Notes under the pieces: generated by a model | Database searches by the model: none | What the model was told of the DNA's origin: nothing | The model's input: the letters and a program-made list of their open reading frames with translations, nothing else | Part shown: piece after piece, positions 26,545 through 34,906 of the stretch | How the letters are laid out: each line of letters starts with the position of its first letter | Numbering within the stretch: the first letter of the stretch is position 1 | Translations under genes and position numbers: made by a program | Source: Pseudomonas sp. DTU12.3 | GTDB lineage: Bacteria; Pseudomonadota; Gammaproteobacteria; Pseudomonadales; Pseudomonadaceae | NCBI RefSeq assembly: GCF_004124275.1 | Contig: NZ_CP027218.1 | Location: forward strand, 6,204,470 to 6,268,469 | Reading direction: 5' to 3' | DNA: 64,000 bases

Positions 26545-26623
26545 AAAGATCGCAGTCTGCGGCAGCTCCTACAGGGAAACGCATTCCAATGTAGGAGCTG
26601 CCGAAGGCTGCGATCTTTTGATC
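26544..26623. repeat. REP doublet (GATCGCAGCC type)
   Basis: An inverted pair, AAAAGATCGCAGTCTGCGGC and its opposite copy with AAGGCTGCGATCTTTTG, lies about 17 bp apart directly after the HAD gene. Confidence 0.85.
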
Positions 26624-26635
26624 TTCTCATCACCC

Positions 26636-26669
26636 ATGAAAAAGCCCGCAGCGACGGCGGGCTTTTTCA
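26636..26669. terminator. Bidirectional Rho-independent terminator
   Basis: The stem AAAAAGCCCGC / GCGGGCTTTTT lies between the convergent HAD gene and sutA. Confidence 0.9.
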
Positions 26670-26687
26670 GCAAGCAAGCGGCACGCC

Positions 26688-27014
26688 TCAGATAGGGCGG
26701 CTACCGTACTTGTTGTCCGGCTTCTTCGGAGGATCGGCGACCACATTGGCCTCCACTTCCTGAACCTTGCCGCCGCGCGACAGGAACTCTTCCATGGCCT
26801 TGGCCAGGGCGTCGCGTTCCTTGTTCTTGGCTTCAATGCTCGGCAACTCGTCTACCGACACCGCAGCCTTGGCTTTGCCTTTGGCAGCCGGAGCCGGCGT
26901 ATCGTCGCCACCATCGTCATCAGCAACGTCTTCCGCTGCTGCTTCCAGGCCTTCCTCGGCCTCGTCTTCGTCGCCTACTTCGAGGTCGTCGTTTTCCAGA
27001 TCATCGTCGCTCAT
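26688..27014 (-). CDS. sutA: SutA-like RNA polymerase-binding regulator
   Basis: The 108-residue protein is very acidic and probably disordered at the N-terminus (DDDLENDDLEVGDEDEAEE), with a helical middle (NKERDALAKAMEEFLSRGG) and a basic tail (PPKKPDNKYGSRPI). This matches SutA of P. aeruginosa, which binds RNA polymerase and raises expression of growth genes in slowly growing cells. The locus between the xerC operon and yjbQ is also the same. The call rests on the tripartite pattern and synteny. Confidence 0.88.
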   Translation of the reverse strand: MSDDDLENDDLEVGDEDEAEEGLEAAAEDVADDDGGDDTPAPAAKGKAKAAVSVDELPSIEAKNKERDALAKAMEEFLSRGGKVQEVEANVVADPPKKPDNKYGSRPI

Positions 27015-27115
27015 GTTCTACCTCATGACTTGCGAAAAGCAGATTAGTTATAGACCAGCTTTGGCAACTGTCGAAAGTCGCCGTTAAAAAATCGTTAACC
27101 GCTGCTGACCAGCGG

Positions 27116-27541
27116 TTATGCCCCTTCACCGTGCAAGGTGGCGAGGACTTTTCGGGCACCGCCATGATCACGGTGCTCGCCCAGATAAACGCCTTGCCAA
27201 GTCCCCAGTGCCAGCCGACCTGCCGAAACCGGCAGACTGATCTGGCAACCAAGCACGCTGGCCTTGAAGTGCGCCGGGAGGTCGTCCAGGCCTTCGTCGT
27301 TATGCTCATAGCCGTCTGTTCCTTGTGGGATCAGACGATTGAAAAATCGTTCGAAGTCGCGACGGACCGCCGGATCGGCGTTCTCGTTGATGGTCAACGA
27401 CGCCGAGGTGTGCTGCAGCCACAAATGCAACAGTCCGACCCGGCACGCCCTGAGTTCAGGCAGGCCTTTGATCAACTCGTCCGTTACCAGATGAAAGCCC
27501 CGGGGCCGTGCCCGCAGGGTTATCAGAGTCTGTTGCCACAT
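27116..27541 (-). CDS. YjbQ/UPF0047 family protein
   Basis: The 141-residue protein has the conserved strands of the YjbQ family (CRVGLLHLWLQHTSASLTIN, YEHNDEGLDDLPAH, and GTWQGVYLGEHRDHGG). The histidines and acidic residues form a putative metal site. Family members have been proposed to be secondary thiamine-phosphate synthases, but this has weak support. ATG 27541 is chosen over an upstream in-frame start because the family begins MWQQTLITL. Confidence 0.88.
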   Translation of the reverse strand: MWQQTLITLRARPRGFHLVTDELIKGLPELRACRVGLLHLWLQHTSASLTINENADPAVRRDFERFFNRLIPQGTDGYEHNDEGLDDLPAHFKASVLGCQISLPVSAGRLALGTWQGVYLGEHRDHGGARKVLATLHGEGA

Positions 27542-27712
27542 ACAGTTCTCCGCACGTTCGGGGCGCATTCTAGCGCGCTCTGGGAAAAAACAAAGGCCCT
27601 AATATTCCTGCAATGATGTAAGCCATTGGCCGCAGAAAAACGCCCGCCGTAAACACGACCAAAGCCGTAGGAAAAATCCTTTCAGCCTTCACTTCAATGA
27701 CAAATCCCGGAC

Positions 27713-27746
27713 AAAAAAATGCCCGGCAAGCCGGGCAATTTTTTTG
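27713..27746 (-). terminator. Rho-independent terminator after amtB
   Basis: The stem AAATTGCCCGGC / GCCGGGCATTT, with long A and T runs either side, starts 10 bp past the amtB stop. Confidence 0.88.
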
Positions 27747-27756
27747 CTACGCGTAC

Positions 27757-29094
27757 TTACAGGTTGTAGCCGCGTTCGTTGTGTTGTGCCAGATCGAGGC
27801 CGACCGACTCTTCTTCCTCGGTCACACGCAGACCCATGACGGCGTCGAGGACCTTGAGGATGATGAAGGTAACGATCGCCGTGTAGATGACAGTGAAACC
27901 GACGCCTTTGCACTGAATCCACACTTGTGCGGCGATGTCGGTCACGGTGCCGAAGCCGCCCAGCGACGGTGCAGCGAAGACACCGGTAAGGATCGCGCCG
28001 AGGATACCGCCGATACCGTGCACGCCGAACGCATCCAGGGAATCGTCATAACCGAGTTTGCGTTTCAGCGTGGTGGCGCAGAAGAAGCACACCACGCCTG
28101 CGGCCAGACCGATCACCAGTGCGCCCATCGGGCCCACGGTGCCAGCAGCCGGAGTGATCGCTACCAGACCGGCAACCACACCCGAAGCGATACCCAGTGC
28201 GCTAGGTTTGCCGTGAGTGATCCACTCGGCAAACATCCAGCCCAGTGCCGCCGCAGCGGTAGCGATCTGGGTCACCAGCATCGCCATGCCGGCGGTGCCG
28301 TTGGCGGCTGCAGCGGAACCGGCGTTGAAGCCGAACCAGCCGACCCACAGCATCGCTGCGCCCATCAAGGTGTAACCAAGATTGTGCGGAGCCATCGGCG
28401 TGGTCGGGAAGCCTTTGCGCTTGCCCAACACCAGGCAGCAGATCAGACCGGCCACACCGGCGTTGATGTGCACCACGGTGCCGCCTGCGAAGTCGAGCAC
28501 GCCCCAGTCCCACAGCAGGCCGCCGTTACCGGACCAGACCATGTGGGCAATCGGTGCGTAAACCAGGGTGAACCAGATGCCCATGAAGATCAGCATCGCG
28601 GAGAACTTCATCCGCTCGGCGAACGCACCGACGATCAGCGCCGGGGTGATGATCGCGAAGGTCATCTGGAAGGTGACGAATACCGCCTCGGGGAACAACG
28701 CCGCAGGCCCGGTCAGGCTGGCTGGCGTGATGCCGGCGAGGAACGCCTTGCCGAAACCGCCGACAAAAGAATTGAAGTTGACGACGCCCTGCTCCATGCC
28801 GGTGGTGTCGAACGCGATGCTGTAGCCATAAATGACCCACAGGACGCTGATCAGACCGGTAATGGCGAAGCACTGCATCATCACGGAAAGAATGTTTTTC
28901 GAGCGAACCATGCCGCCGTAGAACAGCGCCAGGCCCGGGATGGTCATGAACAGCACGAGGGCTGTCGAGGTGAGCATCCAGGCAGTGTCGCCGGAATTGA
29001 GGACCGGGGCCGCCACTTCGTCTGCCGCCATAGCAAGGCCGGGCATTACGATAGACAACAGGGCTCCTAGCCCTGCGAATTTACGCAGAGTCAT
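27757..29094 (-). CDS. amtB: Ammonium transporter AmtB
   Basis: The 445-residue inner-membrane protein begins with a cleavable signal-like leader (FAGLGALLSIVMPGLAMA), followed by eleven membrane helices. Family motifs are visible: the pore histidine region in DFAGGTVVHINAGVAG, and DDSLDAFGVHGIGG. It takes up ammonium and is blocked by GlnK when nitrogen is plentiful. It lies 38 bp after glnK on the same strand, the usual glnK-amtB operon. Confidence 0.97.
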   Translation of the reverse strand: MTLRKFAGLGALLSIVMPGLAMAADEVAAPVLNSGDTAWMLTSTALVLFMTIPGLALFYGGMVRSKNILSVMMQCFAITGLISVLWVIYGYSIAFDTTGMEQGVVNFNSFVGGFGKAFLAGITPASLTGPAALFPEAVFVTFQMTFAIITPALIVGAFAERMKFSAMLIFMGIWFTLVYAPIAHMVWSGNGGLLWDWGVLDFAGGTVVHINAGVAGLICCLVLGKRKGFPTTPMAPHNLGYTLMGAAMLWVGWFGFNAGSAAAANGTAGMAMLVTQIATAAAALGWMFAEWITHGKPSALGIASGVVAGLVAITPAAGTVGPMGALVIGLAAGVVCFFCATTLKRKLGYDDSLDAFGVHGIGGILGAILTGVFAAPSLGGFGTVTDIAAQVWIQCKGVGFTVIYTAIVTFIILKVLDAVMGLRVTEEEESVGLDLAQHNERGYNL

Positions 29095-29132
29095 ATTGTT
29101 TTCTCCTGGGGCGTTGGGGTTTGTGGCGGCGG

Positions 29133-29471
29133 TTAAATCGCGTCGGTATCGGTTTCGCCGGTACGGATGCGAATCGCCTGTTCCAGATTCACCACGAAGA
29201 TCTTGCCGTCACCGATCTTGCCGGTGTTGGCCGCTTTGGTTATCGCCTCGATAACCCGATCCAGATCCTTGTCGTCGATGGCCACGTCGATTTTCACCTT
29301 GGGCAGAAAATCGACCACATATTCCGCGCCGCGATACAGCTCGGTGTGACCCTTCTGCCGGCCGAAGCCTTTGACTTCAGTAACGGTAATGCCCTGCACG
29401 CCGATTTCGGACAGCGACTCGCGCACGTCGTCCAACTTGAACGGCTTGATGATGGCAGTGACTAGCTTCAT
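29133..29471 (-). CDS. glnK: Nitrogen regulatory P-II protein GlnK
   Basis: The 112-residue signal protein carries the T-loop GHTELYRGAEYVVDF with the uridylylation Tyr51 and the nucleotide-binding C-terminal GKIFV. It reports nitrogen, 2-oxoglutarate and ATP/ADP status and gates AmtB. The ATG at 29471 has GGGAGAGAG upstream and gives the universal start MKLVTAIIKPFKL. A sigma54-type promoter and an NtrC-like site lie upstream. Confidence 0.97.
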   Translation of the reverse strand: MKLVTAIIKPFKLDDVRESLSEIGVQGITVTEVKGFGRQKGHTELYRGAEYVVDFLPKVKIDVAIDDKDLDRVIEAITKAANTGKIGDGKIFVVNLEQAIRIRTGETDTDAI

Positions 29472-29673
29472 GAAACTCTCTCCCGAATTGGTGGACTTGC
29501 CCCAGGAAAACAAACCCGACTCAAGTCTAAGCGCAGTGCCTGGCTTTGTAACGCATCGTCGGCCTTACCTGCCCGACTGACGCCAGCTAACCGCTGCTGA
29601 CGAAACTCCCCGCTTCGTCTGCCGCACTGCATTCGTCACAGCGACTGCATCAGTGCATGGGTCGAAGGTGACT

Positions 29674-29690
29674 AAGCAGAAAGCTTGCCA
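29674..29690 (-). promoter_or_regulatory. Putative sigma54 promoter of glnK-amtB
   Basis: Read on the minus strand, TGGCAAGCTTTCTGCTT matches the -24/-12 consensus TGGCACG-N4-TTGCW at most positions, with the required GG and GC ten bases apart. It lies about 200 bp before the glnK start. Confidence 0.5.
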
Positions 29691-29765
29691 TCTCGCCAAA
29701 AACCTCTGATTTCAATCCCTTGGCCGCTGCCGCAAGCCATCTCGTGCAAAAGGCCGTGCGGATAC

Positions 29766-29780
29766 GCACAACAACGGTGC
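29766..29780. promoter_or_regulatory. Putative NtrC-binding site upstream of glnK
   Basis: The dyad GCAC-N7-GTGC agrees with the NtrC half-site pattern and lies about 80 bp upstream of the putative -24 element, a usual enhancer distance. A weaker neighbouring half-site occurs at about 29740-29756. Confidence 0.5.
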
Positions 29781-29884
29781 GTCGCCGTCCGTCCGCCTGC
29801 GCGAAAAGCGTGCATCCCTGACCGCGAGATTGACTATAGACACTGCGTGATACACTGCCGGCCATTGTTTCCAGGACATCCACC
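29781..29884 (+). promoter_or_regulatory. Upstream region of ubiK
   Basis: A possible sigma70 promoter is TTGACT at 29830-29835 with TACACT at 29851-29856; the 15-bp spacer is short, so this is weak. The remainder of the 413-bp glnK-ubiK gap (29472-29765) holds the glnK leader and no gene I can support. Confidence 0.3.
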
Positions 29885-30145
29885 ATGCTCGCGCCCAAAG
29901 ACTTCCTCGACGCCCTGAGCGGCACCGCCTCCCGCCTGTTCACCGGCGACACCCCGCTGCCGAAAGCCGAAATCGAAAGCCAGGTCAAGATGCTGCTGCA
30001 GAGTGCCTTCAGCAAACTCGACCTGGTCAGCCGTGAAGAGTTTGATAGCCAGATGGTGGTGTTGGCGCGCACCCGCGCACGGCTGGAAAGCCTTGAAGCG
30101 AAAGTCGCTGAGCTGGAAGCGAAGCTGACTGCCCCTGAGCAATAA
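29885..30145 (+). CDS. ubiK: Ubiquinone synthesis accessory factor UbiK
   Basis: The 86-residue protein (MLAPKDFLDALSGTASRLFT, then a C-terminal coiled coil RTRARLESLEAKVAELEAKL) is the YqiC/BMFP family. It binds UbiJ and membranes and supports aerobic ubiquinone synthesis. In P. aeruginosa it is followed directly by comM (PA5289-PA5290); here about 7.6 kb of accessory DNA separates them. Confidence 0.88.
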   Translation: MLAPKDFLDALSGTASRLFTGDTPLPKAEIESQVKMLLQSAFSKLDLVSREEFDSQMVVLARTRARLESLEAKVAELEAKLTAPEQ

Positions 30146-30201
30146 CAGGCGGCCGATCTGCCCCGCGTCAAGTTTCGATGCGGGGACAGAAAGCGGTCAG
30201 T

Positions 30202-31110
30202 TCAGTTGATGCAGTAGAGCTTGGCAAGCAAGTAGTCGACCATGACCTTCAGCTTCTGCGAACCATGCCGGTTCGGCTGATACAGCAACCAGGCCATGCC
30301 TTGCGATGCGCCCGAATAACGCCAGTTTGGCAGAACCGAATACAGACGTTTGTCCCTCAGCGCCTGCTCAGCGATTGCCGACGGAACACAGGCAATACCC
30401 AAGTCACTCATGGTTGCTTCGAGAACGGCCTCACTGTCATTTGAACAGTAACGTCCGCGCACACTGATTTGAACCCTGTCGCCACCGTTAACGAACTCCC
30501 ATTTTTCGCCTTCCAGATTATCGGCCATGACAATACAGCTGTGCTCGGCCAACTCTGCTGGGTGAAGCGGTATCCCACGCTCGGCGATATAGTCGGGCGA
30601 CGCGCAGAGGGTGTAGCCGACTTTGAACAGCTTGCGCCCGATCAAGCCCAAGGGCGGTGAATCAGTAATCCGGATACTCAGATCAATTTCGTTGGAAATG
30701 AGGTTCAACTCCGAATTATCAAATATGAATTGAACGTTGATATCCGGGTATTTTTTCAGAAACTCCGGCATCAGTTGATTGCAGATATTATTCATCATCT
30801 TCGGCGCAGAAATCCTGATAAGTCCCTGCGGACGTACCAACTCTTCCTTCAGCTCGAAGACTCTCGACGACGAGTGTAGTAGCGCTCGGCAATGAGAGTA
30901 TATCTTTACGCCATCTTCGTTGACTTTCAGCTGACGGGTACTACGCTCCAACAAACGCATTGACAACGCTTCTTCCAACTTTGAAATCTGTCGACTCACG
31001 GCTGAAGCTGACACACCAAGTTTAGTGGAAGCATCAATAAAGCTACCCGTTTCAACAACAACTGCGAACGCAGCCATGCAGGGCAGCATGTCGATATGAC
31101 CCTTATGCAT
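30202..31110 (-). CDS. LysR-type transcriptional regulator
   Basis: The 302-residue protein has an N-terminal winged helix (MLPCMAAFAVVVETGSFIDA, GVSASAVSRQISKLEEALS) and a periplasmic-binding-protein-like effector domain (LIRISAPKMMNNICNQLMPEFL). It lies on the same strand as the halogenase operon, 285 bp beyond its last gene, and is AT-richer than the backbone genes, so it probably belongs to the island and may control it. ATG 31110 is chosen for family length; an in-frame start at 31173 would add 21 residues. The effector is unknown. Confidence 0.85.
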   Translation of the reverse strand: MHKGHIDMLPCMAAFAVVVETGSFIDASTKLGVSASAVSRQISKLEEALSMRLLERSTRQLKVNEDGVKIYSHCRALLHSSSRVFELKEELVRPQGLIRISAPKMMNNICNQLMPEFLKKYPDINVQFIFDNSELNLISNEIDLSIRITDSPPLGLIGRKLFKVGYTLCASPDYIAERGIPLHPAELAEHSCIVMADNLEGEKWEFVNGGDRVQISVRGRYCSNDSEAVLEATMSDLGIACVPSAIAEQALRDKRLYSVLPNWRYSGASQGMAWLLYQPNRHGSQKLKVMVDYLLAKLYCIN

Positions 31111-31395
31111 ATAGTTATTCTCAATCCTTCGGGAAGATGTTTTATTATCTCTAGACTGAAAAACCATGAGCACGGCACAGGTATTCAGTCATAACTATAG
31201 ACAGTAAATGACAATGACGAAGTCTTCGTCGGCTGACAACTTTCAACAAACAACTATCATCTTTATTATTTTAAGTCCCGCCCCCTGTCGCAGGCTAACG
31301 AACAACAGGAGACAATTCTTTCAATGCCGGCCTATTCTCAGACCGAATTGTGTTTTTACCACTCGCAAACGTTTGCATTGCTCCTTGAAAAAAAA
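31111..31395. other. Intergenic region between the LysR gene and the transporter gene
   Basis: This AT-rich stretch shows no supported gene. It should contain the LysR promoter. No clear hairpin terminator for the operon was found; the open frames here have no coding character. Confidence 0.4.
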
Positions 31396-32262
31396 TCAAT
31401 GAAACAAGTGAAGAATAACAGCCCCTACCAACACCAGGCAGATGCCACTCACCTGAATGGGTAACAGTCGCTCTTTGAAGAAAAGGTATCCCAACACCGC
31501 GGCGATGCCTCCTGACAAAGTACTGATAACTGTCACCACGGACACTGAGCCGTGAATGGCGCCAAATGAGAACGCCGAAAAACCACCCAGATTCAACAAG
31601 CTCGCGCTGGTCAACGTGCCAAAACTTTTGGCCGGTGGCAGTTTCAAGCCTGAGTCGATTTTCAACACCATAAAGAACAGGATAAACAAGCCCACTGCAT
31701 AACCCAGCCACAACATGGTAATAGGACCTAACGATGGCAGCGTATATTTACCTTGAATCCAGAAACTTGTGCCATACAGGATGGCCGCAAGCAGTCCATA
31801 AATGATTGACGCCTTGTTCTTGCGCTTTAATTCACCTTCGGCACTGTCATGTGCACTGGTGAGTAGAACACCAATCACGCAAACCCCGATACCCACAAAC
31901 TGAGTGAGCACAATGATGTCACCGCTCGCCCATGCCAAGGCAGTTGTGAATACGCCGTAAGAGGTGACGAGTGGCGCAACGATTGCAGCCTTGCCCAAAG
32001 CGAACGCCTTTGACAGCGCCAGCGCTCCTGCGACCGTGAATATGGCGGCTATGCCCCCCAAGACCCAGACTTGTACCGGTGCGGACAACGATTTGACGAG
32101 GTAGGCTGGGTAGATGAGCAATAGCGCACTCATCAAAATGAAGCCGAGTGCCTGACCAAAAAAAACGGCTCGCTTGACACCTACGGCCCTGGCGTTCAAT
32201 CCGACCAGGAAGTCTGTTCCCCCCCAAAACAAAGCAGCAACAAAGCCCATCAATATGTCCAC
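31396..32262 (-). CDS. DMT/EamA-type transporter of the halogenase cluster
   Basis: The 288-residue inner-membrane protein has about ten hydrophobic helices in two repeats (MDILMGFVAALFWGGTDFLV, AAVLGYLFFKERLLPIQVSG), the fold of the drug/metabolite transporter superfamily. The motif FFKERLLPIQ near the end is typical of EamA repeats. It is the last gene of the operon and a likely exporter of the product or intermediate; direction and substrate are inferred. The start is a GTG at 32262 with AAGGAC before it. Confidence 0.8.
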   Translation of the reverse strand: MDILMGFVAALFWGGTDFLVGLNARAVGVKRAVFFGQALGFILMSALLLIYPAYLVKSLSAPVQVWVLGGIAAIFTVAGALALSKAFALGKAAIVAPLVTSYGVFTTALAWASGDIIVLTQFVGIGVCVIGVLLTSAHDSAEGELKRKNKASIIYGLLAAILYGTSFWIQGKYTLPSLGPITMLWLGYAVGLFILFFMVLKIDSGLKLPPAKSFGTLTSASLLNLGGFSAFSFGAIHGSVSVVTVISTLSGGIAAVLGYLFFKERLLPIQVSGICLVLVGAVILHLFH

Positions 32263-32323
32263 AGCAAGTCCTTTTTATTGGATCCAGTTCCAGCCGCAAA
32301 ATAGACTGATTCCAATAAAAAAG

Positions 32324-33586
32324 TCAAACTTTTGCTTCAGCTGAACTTTTAGATAGTCTACTTGCAGGTCTTGTTGAATACTGAACCCAAAGATTCAACA
32401 TTGGCGTAGTCATAACGGTAGAGAATAACGCGAGTACCAGCAGAACACTGTAAGTGGTTACCGAAAGAATACCTAACTGAAGACCTATACTTAGAACCAC
32501 TAGTTCCACCAGCCCTTTGGTATTCATTAGAACACCCACCTCCATTGCGGTCGACGGCTTAAGCCCACTGAGTCTGCCACCCAAGTAAGATCCACCGATT
32601 TTCCCAACAAAAGCGCCCAGTATGAAAATCCCTAGCCAGCCCCAGATACTGCCCTGCGAAAAGGCACCAAAAGAGGCTTGAAGTCCAGAATAAGCAAAGA
32701 ATAAAGGTGTCAGAAACAGACTGGAAAATTTGCCGACCGTTTGGTTCCACTGTTGCTCGAGCCCTGGCATCTTGCAGAAAACATAGGCGGCCACGATGGC
32801 ACCGATGGCCTGGTGGAATCCCAGCCTTCCCGTAATTTCCGCACTGATCAGGCAATAACAAAATGCCAGTGTGATTCTGATGTGATGACTTCCGGCTGCC
32901 GAACCAAACTGGATCCTCAACACCAATGGCCGTACAAGGTAGAAAGACACCAGGAAAAAACCCAGCAATGCCAAAGTCTTGATCAGAGACTGCAGGACAT
33001 CGGTCTCGCTCATGGAGTGAAAAGCCACCAGAAGCGCGACGCCCAACCAGGCAAAAATATCGGTATAGATTGCCGACGACAACGCATAGGAGGCTGAGAC
33101 TGCCTGAATATTTCTGGTGTCGGCAATGATTCGCACCAGCACGGGAAGCGCCGTCACGGACAAGGCCAATCCACAAAACAGGATGTAGGACCAAAATCCT
33201 TTATCCGGTGCCATGGCGGCTTTCGAAACAATCGCTATTGCACACCCAATAGCGAAGGAAGCAAGCATTCCGAACAGGGCAATGGTAATGGGAGCCAGCC
33301 TGGACACGGGACGATCGGCAGTTTGTCCGACAGGGGCGTGCCAGGCGATCTCAAACATCAGCAACACCAGGCCCAACTCAGCGAGTACCTTCAAATTACT
33401 CAGTGAATCCATATTGAACAGAAAACCGGACACCGCTGGAGACAGTCCACCTAATACCGAAGACCCCAGCAGCAGTCCCGCGGCAATTTCTCCTATAACC
33501 CGGCTCTGCCCAAACTTCTCGGCTAATCGTCCGAGCAGGATCGCGACCACTAATATCAGACAAACCTGAAGCATCCAATGCGACAT
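32324..33586 (-). CDS. CPA2/Kef-type cation:proton antiporter
   Basis: The 420-residue membrane protein has about twelve helices and the sodium/hydrogen exchanger pattern of CPA2 proteins (GEIAAGLLLGSSVLGGLSP, LAELGLVLLMFEIAWHAPVG, GFHQAIGAIVAAYVF). No C-terminal RCK/TrkA-N domain is present, unlike KefB/KefC. AGGAGAG precedes the ATG. It sits inside the operon, 85 bp after the ATP-grasp gene. Similar antiporters occur in antibiotic clusters, where their role is unclear; export, pH balance or self-protection are possible. Confidence 0.82.
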   Translation of the reverse strand: MSHWMLQVCLILVVAILLGRLAEKFGQSRVIGEIAAGLLLGSSVLGGLSPAVSGFLFNMDSLSNLKVLAELGLVLLMFEIAWHAPVGQTADRPVSRLAPITIALFGMLASFAIGCAIAIVSKAAMAPDKGFWSYILFCGLALSVTALPVLVRIIADTRNIQAVSASYALSSAIYTDIFAWLGVALLVAFHSMSETDVLQSLIKTLALLGFFLVSFYLVRPLVLRIQFGSAAGSHHIRITLAFCYCLISAEITGRLGFHQAIGAIVAAYVFCKMPGLEQQWNQTVGKFSSLFLTPLFFAYSGLQASFGAFSQGSIWGWLGIFILGAFVGKIGGSYLGGRLSGLKPSTAMEVGVLMNTKGLVELVVLSIGLQLGILSVTTYSVLLVLALFSTVMTTPMLNLWVQYSTRPASRLSKSSAEAKV

Positions 33587-33671
33587 ACACTCTCCTGGAA
33601 CTACCTTGGTACTCGACCTGTTGAATCACGCAAGCTTGACGGTCGCCCACAGGCAACCGCGGCAGCCGTAT

Positions 33672-34904
33672 TCAGATGTATTGCAGACGCAGGGTTTCGT
33701 GGACGATTCTGGAATGCTCTGCGAGAACCTTTGGATCCTCATGCACCAGATATACAAACCCCCAGGTGGACAGAAAGTCCTGAGTGTCCTGTACGTGATC
33801 GCCTTCTTTTACCAACAAGTTGATGTCGTGAACCGAAGACAGTTTTGACACCACGTCCAACCCATCAATTGCCTGAATGTGGCCCGCCTCAGCGTTGATC
33901 AGGCAGCAAATACAGAAATGCTTCTGGTACTGCACCTCCGACATCGCGCGATCCGCCTGGCCCAGGAAGATATCCAGATTCAAGTCATAGCAATTGAGCC
34001 CCGTGCACGCCTCTATGAGCGAAGGCACATTGGCGCCTGGCAAGCGGCCATTCTGCTCAATGATGAAATGACCTTTTTCGTTGATCTTGAACTCGACATC
34101 GTTGATCCCGAAATCGACATCAAGTGCCTCGTTCACTTGCCTGATATAGCTGAAAGCCTGAAGGGCCTGCTCACTCAGGGGCGGAAGGGATCGTATGTTT
34201 TTGTAGATGCTCGGGTTGTTTCCGATGCTGATTTTTTCGTATTCGGCGAAGCACAGAATCTGCTTTTTTTCGCCTTTTCCAAAATTCGCCGTGGCAATAA
34301 AAAACTCAGGGCCTTCAATAAACTCTTCAATGAGCGCCCCTCGTTCCTCATCAACATGTCCGTCATTGGCCGATTCGATCGCCGCCAGCGCCTTATAGAC
34401 CTCGCCTCGGTTGTGGCAGACCTTGACGTTTTTCGCCCCCGTACCTTGACTGGGTTTTACCACCGCCGGAAATGCGAGTTCCGGCAATTCGCCCCTGATC
34501 ATCTGATCCAGAGAAACCTGCATGGACCGAGTCGCGGCCACCTCACGCAACCTGAGTTGCTGTTTCATGGCGAACTTGTTGGCGCGCGCCTGGCGAGTCG
34601 ACACCGGGTTACCGACCAGTGAAAAATGGTGCGCGAGGCGATCGGTAAATTTCAGCGCAGAGTCAGACCCGGGAATGATCGCCTGAACATTCAGGCCGCT
34701 GAGCTTTTCAACTGCCTCATCAAAGTCATAGGCCTTGATGGAATCGCTGAATCCTTCACAACTGTGCAAACGATCAAGCATCCCGGGGAAGCGGTCACGC
34801 GTGGTCAGGGCGATGGAACGGAAGCCCTTTTTGGAAATTTCGAGGCCGTAACGCCTCCCGGAACTCACGGGATCGATGACAACGATCGAGGGGCGTGAAG
34901 TCAT
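33672..34904 (-). CDS. ATP-grasp amino acid ligase
   Basis: The 410-residue soluble protein has the ATP-grasp fold: an N-terminal Rossmann-like part (SIVVIDPVSSGRRYG), the ATP loop VVKPSQGTGAKNV, the hinge LIEEFIEGPEF and the metal site IIEQNGRLPGANVPSLIEA. Such enzymes join a carboxylate to an amine through an acyl phosphate and include dipeptide ligases; BesA of the S. cattleya bes cluster is of this class. Two bases separate it from the upstream diiron oxidase gene, whose end holds the GGGGG ribosome site. The likely job is ligation of a halogenated amino acid to another residue; substrates are unknown. Confidence 0.85.
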   Translation of the reverse strand: MTSRPSIVVIDPVSSGRRYGLEISKKGFRSIALTTRDRFPGMLDRLHSCEGFSDSIKAYDFDEAVEKLSGLNVQAIIPGSDSALKFTDRLAHHFSLVGNPVSTRQARANKFAMKQQLRLREVAATRSMQVSLDQMIRGELPELAFPAVVKPSQGTGAKNVKVCHNRGEVYKALAAIESANDGHVDEERGALIEEFIEGPEFFIATANFGKGEKKQILCFAEYEKISIGNNPSIYKNIRSLPPLSEQALQAFSYIRQVNEALDVDFGINDVEFKINEKGHFIIEQNGRLPGANVPSLIEACTGLNCYDLNLDIFLGQADRAMSEVQYQKHFCICCLINAEAGHIQAIDGLDVVSKLSSVHDINLLVKEGDHVQDTQDFLSTWGFVYLVHEDPKVLAEHSRIVHETLRLQYI

Positions 34905-34906
34905 GA

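Noticed and set aside
31208..31402. Short plus-strand open frame between the LysR gene and the DMT gene
   Set aside because: It is AT-rich without a ribosome site or family likeness and overlaps the end of the transporter gene.
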